The translations under genes were made by a program, and so were the position numbers. A model generated the notes under the pieces. It was not told the DNA's origin. It made no database searches and was given only the letters and a program-made list of their open reading frames with translations. Below, in pieces: positions 9,055 through 15,943 of a DNA stretch of 53,602 nt. This stretch comes from Falsiroseomonas sp044341625 (GTDB taxonomy: Bacteria; Pseudomonadota; Alphaproteobacteria; Acetobacterales; Acetobacteraceae): positions 1 to 53,602 of the forward strand of contig JBIIRI010000004.1 in NCBI GenBank assembly GCA_044341625.1, given 5' to 3'. Numbering within the stretch: the stretch's first letter is position 1; every line of letters begins with the position of its first letter.

Positions 9055-10161
9055 CTAGGTCCTGATCCCCCTGATTTCCATCTCGCGGCACTTGCCGTTG
9101 CGTCGTCCCTGCGCGGCGAAGGCGACCTCGACGAAGCCGGCCTCGCGCAGCAGCCCGGCCAGTTGGTCGCGCGAGAACATGTTGAAATGGTAGTCGCCAT
9201 CGTAGTCCTGCAGGCCGTAGGTGACCTCCCGCAGGTCGTCGAAGGACATCTCGCGGGCGGCGAAATCGGCCAGCATCGCTTCGGCATCCGGCACGACGGC
9301 GCGCAGTTCCCCCCCCTGGCGCAGCAGGCTGCGCCAATGCGGCAGCACCACGCGGCGCAGATGCTCGATGGGGAAATGCTCCAGCAGATGGGCGGAATGG
9401 ATTTCCGCCAGCGTGCCCGGCTCGAAGGGCAGGCCGGCGGCATCGGCCACCACATCCACCCCCGGCAGCTCGCGCATATCGGTGTTGAGATAGGCGTCGA
9501 GCGGGATGTGGCCGCAGCCGACATTGACCCGCAGCGCCCCCGCCGCTTGCATCGCCCGCAGCTTATCGGGCGCGAGGATGCGAGCGGCGACGACCGGCGC
9601 GGCGGTTACAGCGCCCGGCACGGTCGGCAGGGTGCCGCCGGGCAGTTTCGCGCGTAGTTCGAACATCGCCTCGGCGCGCGCGAACTCGATCCGCTCGCGC
9701 AGCCACGCCTCGGTCGCGGCGATCTCCTCCCGCATCGCGGTGGAGACGCCAGCATGCAGGCGGGCGTGTTCCTCGACCTGCTCGCGCAGCGCCGTGGTGT
9801 CGCCGCGCAGCCCATCCACCGCCGAGACGATCAGCGACATCTCGTCCGCGCGCTTCGCTTGCCGGGCGATCTCGGCCTTCATGTCGGCCGACACGCGCAT
9901 GTGCAGATCGGCCTGCTCGGCCAGCCGCGCTTGCAGCGCCGTGACGTCGTGGCGCAGCCCATCCACCGCCGCGATCGTCAGCGACAGGGAATCCTGCTGG
10001 ACTGAGGGGGTCATGCCCCGCCCGGTCTCACCCCCGAAAATCGCACGCCAGGTCAGGACCGGGATCCGGAACAAAGGCCCGATCCGCGGGATCAGCAGAA
10101 GGCGGCCGTAGGCGCTCTGCAACGTCTTGTACATCGTGTCCCCGAGGCGAAGTTCGCTCAT
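9055..10161 (-). CDS. Methyltransferase with N-terminal duplicated coiled coil
   Basis: About 368 residues. The C-terminal ~180 residues are a class I methyltransferase: LRVNVGCGHIPLDAYLNTDM (motif I), VDVVADAAGLPFEPGTLAEI, SAHLLEHFP and GGELRAVVPD. Before it lies a long heptad-rich region with an internal tandem duplication of about 45 residues; each copy has AVDGLR followed by TAL, then LH and EIA. The first ~50 residues (LLLIPRIGPLFRIP) are hydrophobic and basic and may touch the membrane. Two starts are plausible: ATG at 10161 (MSELRLG), used here, and ATG at 10134 (MYKTLQ), which has a better ribosome-binding site (CGGGGAC). This layout resembles coiled-coil methyltransferases that work on polysaccharide chain ends. 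It is the first gene of the glycan cluster. Confidence 0.88.
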   Translation of the reverse strand: MSELRLGDTMYKTLQSAYGRLLLIPRIGPLFRIPVLTWRAIFGGETGRGMTPSVQQDSLSLTIAAVDGLRHDVTALQARLAEQADLHMRVSADMKAEIARQAKRADEMSLIVSAVDGLRGDTTALREQVEEHARLHAGVSTAMREEIAATEAWLRERIEFARAEAMFELRAKLPGGTLPTVPGAVTAAPVVAARILAPDKLRAMQAAGALRVNVGCGHIPLDAYLNTDMRELPGVDVVADAAGLPFEPGTLAEIHSAHLLEHFPIEHLRRVVLPHWRSLLRQGGELRAVVPDAEAMLADFAAREMSFDDLREVTYGLQDYDGDYHFNMFSRDQLAGLLREAGFVEVAFAAQGRRNGKCREMEIRGIRT

Positions 10162-10311
10162 TAGTTGCGAGCGCTTATCGCATCGGCTGCGGGTCAAACC
10201 GAACGCACCACCCCGCGACATCCGCGGATCGTGATGAGGCCGCCGCGCCGGGACAGGACGCGGAAGCTAAACGTCTTCAAGACGAGATCGCGCTGGAACA
10301 GCGCCCGGATT

Positions 10312-10346
10312 GGGGTCCCCGCAAAGCCGCGAAGCGGCTTTGCGGG
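10312..10346 (-). repeat. Dispersed hairpin repeat B, copy 1 (3' of obgE)
   Basis: A perfect 13-base-pair stem, arms at 10318-10330 and 10334-10346, loop GAA, starting five bases after the obgE stop codon and followed by GGACCCC on the obgE strand. It looks like a transcription terminator but lacks a T run. A 35-base match with three changes occurs at 506-540, also just after a gene end and in the same orientation relative to that gene, so it is a dispersed element rather than a one-off terminator. Confidence 0.75.
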
Positions 10347-10351
10347 AAGTG

Positions 10352-11353
10352 CTACCGCCCCCGGGCTTCCGCGATGGTGGCGGATAGCGCGCGCACGGCC
10401 TCCGGCACGCCTTCACCGGTGGCGCCGGAGATCACCAGCACTGTCTTGCCCGCCGCGCGCGACAGCGCCTTCACGCGCGATGCGCGGGCCTGCGGCGTCA
10501 TCGCATCGGTCTTGTTCAGCGCGACGATCTCCGGCTTGTCCACCAGGCCGCCGCCATAGCCCTCAAGCTCCGCACGCACGGTGCGATAGGCGCCGGCCGG
10601 ATCGGCCTGCGTACCATCCACCAGGTGCAGCAGCACCGCGCAGCGCTCGATATGACCGAGGAAGCGGTCACCGAGGCCAGCGCCTTCCGACGCGCCCTCG
10701 ATCAGGCCGGGGATGTCGGCCAGCACGAATTCGGTCGTGGCATCGGGCCGCACCACGCCCAGTTGCGGATGCAGCGTGGTGAAGGGGTAATCCGCGATCT
10801 TCGGCCGCGCGGCCGAGACGACGGACAGGAAGGTGGACTTCCCCGCATTGGGCAGCCCCACCAGCCCCGCATCCGCGATCAGCTTCAGCCGCAGCCAGAC
10901 CGAGCGTTCCTCGCCGGGCCAGCCCTTGTCGGCGCGGCGCGGCGCGCGGTTGGTAGAGGTCTTATAGTGCGCGTTGCCGCGGCCGCCATCGCCGCCCTGG
11001 CAGAGCATCACGCGCTGGCCGATCTCGGTCAGGTCCGCCAGCATCGTCTCCCGGTCCTCGGCGAAGACCTGGGTGCCGACGGGAACCTTGAGGATCACAT
11101 CCTCGGACGCCGCGCCGGTGCGGTCGCTGCCGGCGCCGTTGCCGCCCTTGCGGGCCTTGAAATGCTGGGCGTAGCGGTAGTCGATCAGCGTGTTGAGGCC
11201 ATCGACCGCCTCGACCAGCACATCGCCGCCCTTGCCGCCATTGCCGCCATCGGGGCCGCCGAACTCGATGTACTTCTCGCGGCGGAAGGCGATGACGCCA
11301 TCGCCGCCGTCTCCGGCCTTCAGGTGGACCTTGGCTTCGTCGAGGAATTTCAT
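10352..11353 (-). CDS. obgE: GTPase ObgE/CgtA
   Basis: A 333-residue Obg GTPase, a ribosome-associated P-loop protein that acts in 50S assembly and stress control. The N-terminal glycine-rich Obg fold is clear (MKFLDEAKVHLKAGDGGDG, FGGPDGGNGGKGGDV, GGDGGRGNAHYKTSTNRAPR). The G domain follows with G1 GLPNAGKST, G2 DYPFTTLHPQLG, G3 DIPGLIEGA, G4 NKTD and G5 SGATGEG. The acidic C-terminal tail seen in some Obg proteins is short here, as in many alphaproteobacteria. The start ATG at 11353 is the family N-terminus. It belongs to the widespread rplU-rpmA-obgE order, but a terminator and a structured repeat lie in the 223 bases separating it from rpmA. Confidence 0.98.
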   Translation of the reverse strand: MKFLDEAKVHLKAGDGGDGVIAFRREKYIEFGGPDGGNGGKGGDVLVEAVDGLNTLIDYRYAQHFKARKGGNGAGSDRTGAASEDVILKVPVGTQVFAEDRETMLADLTEIGQRVMLCQGGDGGRGNAHYKTSTNRAPRRADKGWPGEERSVWLRLKLIADAGLVGLPNAGKSTFLSVVSAARPKIADYPFTTLHPQLGVVRPDATTEFVLADIPGLIEGASEGAGLGDRFLGHIERCAVLLHLVDGTQADPAGAYRTVRAELEGYGGGLVDKPEIVALNKTDAMTPQARASRVKALSRAAGKTVLVISGATGEGVPEAVRALSATIAEARGR

Positions 11354-11384
11354 GATTCGATACCCGGCGTCCAAGGGACTGACC

Positions 11385-11478
11385 TGCGGCCGGCTCCCGC
11401 CAGCCGAGCCGCCGAATGGCGGCCGCCGCATGTGCGGCGTAGCAAAGCCGGCGGAAGCCGGCGCCGGCGATTGAGGGG
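11385..11478 (+). repeat. Three-hairpin repeat D, copy 2 (rpmA-obgE gap)
   Basis: One of three copies (others 17662-17753 on + and 20626-20717 on -). Hairpin 1 spans 11408-11423 (7-base arms, AA loop), hairpin 2 spans 11425-11438 (arms GCCGC and GCGGC, 4-base loop), hairpin 3 spans 11447-11462 (arms GCCGGC and GCCGGC, loop GGAA). One base separates hairpins 1 and 2; the linker GTAGCAAA joins 2 and 3. It ends with GCGATTGAGG. The orientation is antisense to the surrounding rpmA and obgE genes. A further perfect 10-base-pair stem, 11477-11499, follows directly. Confidence 0.75.
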
Positions 11479-11524
11479 CCGAAGGCAGAGCCTTCGGCCA
11501 GTCGATATGCTCCCTCCCGGAACG

Positions 11525-11552
11525 CAAAACGGGGGCCGGTGGGGCCCCCGTT
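11525..11552 (-). terminator. Rho-independent terminator after rpmA
   Basis: On the minus strand a 10-base-pair stem (AACGGGGGCC paired with GGCCCCCGTT, five-base loop) is followed by TTTT. It begins about 25 bases after the rpmA stop and should end most rplU-rpmA transcripts before obgE, leaving obgE to partial read-through or its own promoter. Confidence 0.75.
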
Positions 11553-11576
11553 GCACGATCCCGCGGAGAGGGTCGC

Positions 11577-11846
11577 TTACTCGGCGGCGACCGGCAGAGG
11601 TGCCACGGAGATGTGCACCCGGCCCTCGGCCTTGCGCTCGAACACCACGCGGCCGTCGATGGCGGCGTGGATCGAATGCGTGCGACCGACCAGCACATTG
11701 GTGCCCGGGCGCATCTTGGTGCCGCGCTGGGTGACGATGATGTTGCCGGCCTTCACGACCTGCCCGCCCGAGCGCTTGACGCCGAGCCGCTTGCCGGCCG
11801 AATCGCGACCGTTGCGCGAGGAGCCGCCTGCCTTCTTGTGTGCCAT
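11577..11846 (-). CDS. rpmA: 50S ribosomal protein L27
   Basis: An 89-residue bL27. The sequence begins MAHKKAGGSSRNGRDS, the conserved flexible tail that reaches the peptidyl-transferase centre, followed by GKRLGVKRSGGQ, VKAGNIIVTQRGTK and HPG-like MRPGTNV, then DGRVVFE. There is no cleavable N-terminal extension of the Firmicutes type. Length and start are standard. It lies 27 bases after rplU on the same strand, within the same transcript, and is followed by a terminator hairpin. Confidence 0.98.
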   Translation of the reverse strand: MAHKKAGGSSRNGRDSAGKRLGVKRSGGQVVKAGNIIVTQRGTKMRPGTNVLVGRTHSIHAAIDGRVVFERKAEGRVHISVAPLPVAAE

Positions 11847-11873
11847 GGTGGGATGCTCCCTTTCTCTGGGGCG

Positions 11874-12191
11874 TCAGGCCGCTGCGATTTCGGAGATCTT
11901 CAGCACGGTCTGGTGCTGACGATGGCCGTTCTTCCGGCGGCTGTTCTGCCGGCGGCGCTTCTTGAAGATGATCACCTTGTCGCCGCGCGACTGCTCGACG
12001 ACCGTGGCGGTCACGCGCGCGCCGGGCACGGTGGGCGCGCCGAGCGTCAGGCCGGCGTCGCTGCCAATGGCGAGGACGTCGTGGAAGGTGATTGTGGCGC
12101 CGGGCTCGGCCTCGAGCCTCTCGACGGTGAGCACGGCGTCAGGGGTGACGCGGTACTGCTTGCCGCCGGTGCGGATCACTGCATAGGTCAT
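11874..12191 (-). CDS. rplU: 50S ribosomal protein L21
   Basis: A 105-residue bL21, which binds 23S rRNA near L20. Conserved features are the N-terminal YAVIRTGGKQYRV, then GDKVIIFKKRRRQNSRRKNG and HRQHQTVLKI at the C-terminus. Length and ATG start are standard for the family. It is the first gene of the rplU-rpmA-(obgE) unit, with a well-formed promoter about 170 bases upstream, leaving a long leader that could hold a regulatory RNA structure. Confidence 0.98.
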   Translation of the reverse strand: MTYAVIRTGGKQYRVTPDAVLTVERLEAEPGATITFHDVLAIGSDAGLTLGAPTVPGARVTATVVEQSRGDKVIIFKKRRRQNSRRKNGHRQHQTVLKISEIAAA

Positions 12192-12540
12192 GGTCGCGCT
12201 CGGGCTTTCGGGGTCCGGTGCTGATGGTCTGTCCGGGCGAGGGCCCGGGCGGTCAATGGCGACGCTTGGCCGGTCCGGCCTGGCTTCCGGGCGAATGCCC
12301 CTGGGCCAAGCGGTGGTCGAACGCTGCCGCCGGCGACCGTTTGGCCCGCCGGAGGTTGGCGCGTATATCCGCCCCCCCCAGGAGAGTCAACGGCGCGTCG
12401 CGGCCGCAGGGGTGGGGCGGGGCGGGCGCCGAGAGGCAAGGGCGGGGTAGACACCGCAGCGGCACGCACCCCGGCGTCCCCCCCCCCGCACGAACCGCGG
12501 CACGTATCGCCTGGTCCGCGACGTCGCGCTTGGACGTGTC
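12192..12540. other. Gene-free stretch upstream of rplU
   Basis: No credible gene is seen here. On the rplU strand it holds the untranslated leader (12192 to about 12355), the promoter at 12362-12390, and about 150 bases of upstream GC-rich sequence with runs of C (12371-12379 and 12480-12487). Short open frames on both strands have no family features and no ribosome-binding sites. Confidence 0.6.
12362..12390 (-). promoter_or_regulatory. Sigma-70-type promoter of rplU-rpmA
   Basis: On the minus strand, -35 TTGACT (12385-12390) and -10 TATACG (12362-12367) are separated by exactly 17 bases and face rplU. The predicted transcript start is near 12355, giving a leader of about 165 bases. The same -10 sequence occurs in the predicted tRNA-Pro promoter. 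Confidence 0.7.
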
Positions 12541-12641
12541 CTAGACCCGTTTCGCCGCGATCGTCGTGGTGAAACGGGTCTAGCCATTTGTTTTAACGCA
12601 TTTTCCGGGTCGCCAAGCGTGTCCGCTTGGCTTGAAAATGC
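12541..12641 (-). repeat. Palindromic repeat C, copy 1 (3' of the chemoreceptor pseudogene)
   Basis: A composite of nested palindromes. GCATTTTC (12598-12605) pairs with GAAAATGC (12634-12641); inside it GCCAAGCG (12612-12619) pairs with CGCTTGGC (12624-12631). Further along, a perfect 13-base inverted repeat has arms at 12541-12553 and 12571-12583 around a 17-base spacer. The stop codon of the pseudogene touches the element. The second copy is at 13881-13950. Confidence 0.75.
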
Positions 12642-12642
12642 T

Positions 12643-13681
12643 CTACGCCGCGATCCGGCCGAAGACGGCTGGCTTCGCGATCATCGCACGGAGCATGTCC
12701 CGCTTGGCGTCATCGAGGTCGTGGAAGCGCAGCCGCGTCGGCAAGGGGTCCGGCCCCTCGACCACAACCTCGGCCCGAAGGACCAAGGACGCGGCCGATC
12801 CGGTGCCCCGCAGGCTGACCATGGCTCCGACCGGCAGCGCGGGCCCGCGCCGCCTCGATCGTCGCGTTCAGGGCCAGCAGGTTGGTCTGGGCCGCGATGT
12901 CGGCGATGCTCTTCGCGACGCCGCCGATCTGCTGGACGTTCCGCACCAGCGTCGCGATGCGTTCCTGTCCCTGGGTGCCCTGCTGGGCCGCGCGCTGCGT
13001 CGCCTCCGATGCGCCGGCGACCTGGCGCGAGATTTCGTGGATCGAGGCGGCGAGATGCTCCGTCGCAGCCGCGACGCCCTGGACGTTTTGCTGCGCCTGT
13101 TGCGTCGCGTCGGTGACGGCGGCGCTTTCGGTGGCGACGACCTCGGCCGAAGCCGCACGGCCTGAGTCCCGGCGTAGGCAATCTGGACATCGAGCAGGGC
13201 GCCGATCGCCTCGGTCAGCGGGTCGATGGCCGGGTTACATCGTCGTGCGGATCAGCGTGTCCAGGGCAGCGCGATCCTCCGCGCGGATGATCGTTCGCAG
13301 CTGCTACAAAATGACCTGGGCTGCGGCCTTGCGACTACGGGCCTCCTGCAGGCGCGGCTGCGCCACCGCGGCAAGGGGCGCCACCTGAACGGCGCGCCAG
13401 GCGGTGTCGATCGTCGCCGCGGCGCCGTCCACGGCCTTGGCGGCCTAGGCCCAGTCGAAGTTGCCGTTCCGCAGCTTGTGGGCAGCATCGACCACGCTGA
13501 CGGCATAGGCATCCGAGATCGCCTTCAGGTGGTCCATCGGCAGCAGGGCGGAGGTCCGGATCGCCTCCAACGCGACGTTGGACTGACGCAGGGCGAGCCC
13601 GCCCACCAAGGCCGTGCCGGCCTGGAGCAGACCAAGGCCCGTGAGGATCATCAGCAACAGGGCGGATATCTTGAGGCGCAT
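12643..13681 (-). pseudogene. Methyl-accepting chemotaxis protein with PilZ-like tail, degraded
   Basis: Pieces of one chemoreceptor occur in order but in different frames. The first 78 codons (from 13681) give an inner-membrane signal anchor, MRLKISALLLMILTGLGL, and the start of a four-helix-bundle sensor. This is broken by TAG at 13445-13447, then a second TAG about 46 codons on and a TAA after TLIRTTM. A frame change continues PAIDPLTEAIGALLDVQIAY, and another shift joins directly to the signalling domain (AAVTDATQQAQQNVQGVAA, then QTNLLALNATIEAARA). Membrane helix 2 and HAMP are missing. The signalling hairpin stops at its tip and passes, after another frame change, into a PilZ-like end (ALPVGAMVSLRGTG to MLRAMIAKPAVFGRIAA). 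At least three nonsense or frame lesions and two internal deletions make it non-functional. Confidence 0.88.
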
Positions 13682-13880
13682 GGACAGTCTAATCTCCGGT
13701 CACGACAGCCCAGGCGGCCGGGAAACTAGGCTGGGCGCCTTAAGCCTTGGTGAAGCGGGAGACGGCGGGTCGCCGCACGACTTGAACGCCCGGACGCGTG
13801 AAGCGGTCCTTCAGGCGGAGACCCGCGAACAGAGATGCGGGCGCCGACCGCGCGCCCGATGGCGCGGTCCAGCGCAGCCG

Positions 13881-13950
13881 AACCGGGGTTAGTTGCTTGT
13901 TTTGTCGCATTTTCCGATTCGCCCAGCGAATCCGCTTGGCTCGAAAATGC
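13881..13950 (-). repeat. Palindromic repeat C, copy 2 (3' of hisA)
   Basis: The same design as 12541-12641. GCATTTTC (13907-13914) pairs with GAAAATGC (13943-13950), enclosing GCCCAGCG (13921-13928) and CGCTTGGC (13933-13940). The flank toward 13881 shows a decayed version of the second part of copy 1. It sits eight bases after the hisA stop. The 200 bases between it and the pseudogene start (13682-13880) show no gene. Confidence 0.72.
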
Positions 13951-13958
13951 TCTGGACC

Positions 13959-14690
13959 TCAGTCCTTCGCGGCCTCAATCGCCGCCGCCGGATCGACGCG
14001 GCCGTCATACAGCGCGCGGCCAAGGATCGCCCCCGCGATGCCGGCGCCGGCGGCGCGCAGCGCGACGATGTCCCCGACCGCGGCAAGCCCGCCGGACGCG
14101 ATCACGGGGATCGGCACGGCGCGGGCCAGCTCCGCCGTCAGCTCGACATTGGAACCGGTGAGCATCCCGTCGCGGGCGATATCGGTGAAGATGATCGCCG
14201 CCGCCCCGGCATCGGTGAAGCGCCGCGCGAGGTCGAGCGCGGTGACATCGCTGGTCTCGGCCCAGCCCTCCGTCGCGACATAGCCGTCGCGCGCATCGAG
14301 GCCGAGGGCGACGCGGCCAGGAAAGGCCGCGCAGGCGGCGCGGGCGAAGGCAGGGTCCTTGACGGCGGCGGAGCCCAGGATGATCCGCGCGACCCCCGCT
14401 TCCAGCCAGGCCTCGGCGGTGGCCATGTCGCGGATGCCGCCGCCAAGCTGGACCGGCAGGCCGGGCACGGCAGCGAGGATGCCGCGCACGGCCTCCGCAT
14501 TCGCGGGCCGGCCGGCGAAGGCGCCGTCGAGATCAACCACATGCACCCAGCCGAAGCCGGCCGCCTTGAAGCCAGCGGCCTGCGCGGCGGGGTCCGAGGA
14601 ATAGACCGTCGCCTGGTCCATCTCCCCGCGCTTCAGGCGTACGACCTGGCCGGCCTTGAGATCGATGGCGGGATAGAGGGTGAATGCCAT
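13959..14690 (-). CDS. hisA: ProFAR isomerase HisA
   Basis: A 243-residue (beta-alpha)8 barrel catalysing the fourth step of histidine biosynthesis, isomerising ProFAR to PRFAR in the cytosol. Seen are the N-terminal YPAIDLKAGQVVRLKRG with catalytic Asp9, VHVVDLDGAFAGRP, the first phosphate loop QLGGGIRD, the second catalytic Asp region FTDIARDGMLTGSN, and the second phosphate loop IASGGLAAVGDI. Length and start are standard. It is the last gene of a leftward hisB-DUF2628-hisH-GNAT-hisA unit, eight bases after the GNAT gene. The usual partner hisF, which commonly follows hisA in alphaproteobacteria, is absent here; the pseudogene region begins instead. Confidence 0.98.
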   Translation of the reverse strand: MAFTLYPAIDLKAGQVVRLKRGEMDQATVYSSDPAAQAAGFKAAGFGWVHVVDLDGAFAGRPANAEAVRGILAAVPGLPVQLGGGIRDMATAEAWLEAGVARIILGSAAVKDPAFARAACAAFPGRVALGLDARDGYVATEGWAETSDVTALDLARRFTDAGAAAIIFTDIARDGMLTGSNVELTAELARAVPIPVIASGGLAAVGDIVALRAAGAGIAGAILGRALYDGRVDPAAAIEAAKD

Positions 14691-14698
14691 GGCGCGGC

Positions 14699-15283
14699 TC
14701 AGGCCCCGTTGATCAGCGCGCCCGTGGCGCGGCCCCGGCCGGGCTCGAGCAGCTTGTAGTAGAAGTGGCCCGCCACCGTCCGCCCATCGACGCGGGCATA
14801 GGCCGGGTGGGTGCCCCAGCGCACATAGCCAAGATCCTCGAACAGCTTGATGGCGGTGGCCTGGGTTTCCCGCACGTCGAGGTTCAGCACCCGGTATCCC
14901 ATGGAGGCCGCCTGTTCCTCGACCCGGCCGACCAGCCGGCGCGCCAGGCCGAAGCCGCGCGCATAGGGGGCAAGATAGGCGTGGGTCAGCTGGGCGGCGA
15001 AGGCCTGCGCTTCGTTGTTGCGGGGCGGGCGGACCAGCTGCGCGCTGCCCACCACCACGCCATCGAGGCGCGCGAGCAGCAGCACGCGGTCCGGCACCAG
15101 CAGCACGCCGCGGAAATGCCGCGCCAGCACCGCGCGATCCTGGCTACCCACCCAGCCGAAGCCGCCGCCTTCGATGATGGCGGCGTTGGTGGCCTCGCAC
15201 AGATCCTCGAGGTCGTGGTCGGACAGCGCCTGGGCGATCTCGACCGCGAGGGTGTGGGTGATGGCGCGTCCTGGCTTGCTCAT
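14699..15283 (-). CDS. GNAT family N-acetyltransferase
   Basis: A 194-residue GNAT-fold acetyltransferase. The acetyl-CoA-binding region is visible as LTHAYLAPYARGFGLARRLV, where the usual Q/R-x-x-G-x-G/A loop is represented by ARGFGLA, followed by LNLDVRETQATAIKLFEDLGY with the typical late-helix pattern and the Tyr. The start ATG at 15283 overlaps the hisH TGA by one base pair step (ATGA), which indicates translational coupling; an in-frame GTG three codons upstream is less likely. The substrate is unknown. Its place between hisH and hisA suggests co-expression with histidine synthesis, but no known histidine step needs an acetyltransferase of this type. Confidence 0.9.
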   Translation of the reverse strand: MSKPGRAITHTLAVEIAQALSDHDLEDLCEATNAAIIEGGGFGWVGSQDRAVLARHFRGVLLVPDRVLLLARLDGVVVGSAQLVRPPRNNEAQAFAAQLTHAYLAPYARGFGLARRLVGRVEEQAASMGYRVLNLDVRETQATAIKLFEDLGYVRWGTHPAYARVDGRTVAGHFYYKLLEPGRGRATGALINGA

Positions 15284-15933
15284 GGCCGCCACGCCAGGAA
15301 ATTGGCGAGGATCCGAAGGCCGAGGCGGTCCGACTTCTCGGCGTGGAACTGCGTACCGGCCAGGTTGTCGCGCCCGACGATGGCCGCGACCGCCCCGCCA
15401 TAGTCGGTCGCCGCCAGAAGCTGGTCCGCGCGCCCGCCCGCGAGCGCGTAGGAATGCACGAAATAGGCATGCCCGCCCGCAGCCACGCCCGCCAGCAGCG
15501 GATGCCCCGGCGCGGTAAGGCGCAGCGCGTTCCAGCCCATCTGCGGCAGCGGCAGCGCCTGGCCTGCCTCGTCGCGGGGGTCCATCGGCGCGATATCGCC
15601 CGCGATCCAGCCGAGGCCCTGGGTGGTGCCGTGTTCCAGGCCGCGCTCCGCCATAAGCTGCATGCCGACACAGATGCCGAGGAAGGGCCGGCCCTTCGCG
15701 ATGACTTCCTCGGTCAGCGCCTCCACCATGCCGGGCAGCGCATCGAGCCCCCGCCGGCAGGCGGCAAAGGCGCCCTGGCCGGGCAGGATGATCCGGTCCG
15801 CGTCGCGGAGATCCTCGGCATCCGTGGTGACGGCGATGGTCGCGGCCACGCCTTCCTCTCGCGCCACGCGTTCCAGCGCGCGGCGGACGGAGGCGAGGTT
15901 GCCCGAGCCGGGATCGATGACGGCGATCTTCAA
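15280..15933 (-). CDS. hisH: Imidazole glycerol phosphate synthase glutaminase subunit HisH
   Basis: A 217-residue class I glutamine amidotransferase that feeds ammonia to HisF. The catalytic nucleophile lies in GICVGMQLM, the N-terminus shows AVIDPGSGNLASVRRAL and ILPGQGAFAACRRGL, and the catalytic His-Glu pair is in QFHAEKSDRLGLRIL. The start is taken as TTG at 15933 because it gives the family N-terminus (K-I-A-V-I-D); no in-frame ATG lies nearby, so the start is less certain than the gene. It overlaps the GNAT start downstream and follows the DUF2628 gene by ten bases. Confidence 0.95.
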   Translation of the reverse strand: MKIAVIDPGSGNLASVRRALERVAREEGVAATIAVTTDAEDLRDADRIILPGQGAFAACRRGLDALPGMVEALTEEVIAKGRPFLGICVGMQLMAERGLEHGTTQGLGWIAGDIAPMDPRDEAGQALPLPQMGWNALRLTAPGHPLLAGVAAGGHAYFVHSYALAGGRADQLLAATDYGGAVAAIVGRDNLAGTQFHAEKSDRLGLRILANFLAWRP

Positions 15934-15943
15934 GGCAGCAGGC

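Noticed and set aside
11350..11698. In-frame extension of obgE upstream over the repeat and rpmA
   Set aside because: Obg proteins start at MKFLDEAKV; the extension would cross a terminator and repeat D and overlap rpmA in another frame.
12541..13950. Repeats C as ends of an insertion sequence
   Set aside because: They are direct, not terminal inverted copies, contain no transposase and no target duplication was seen.
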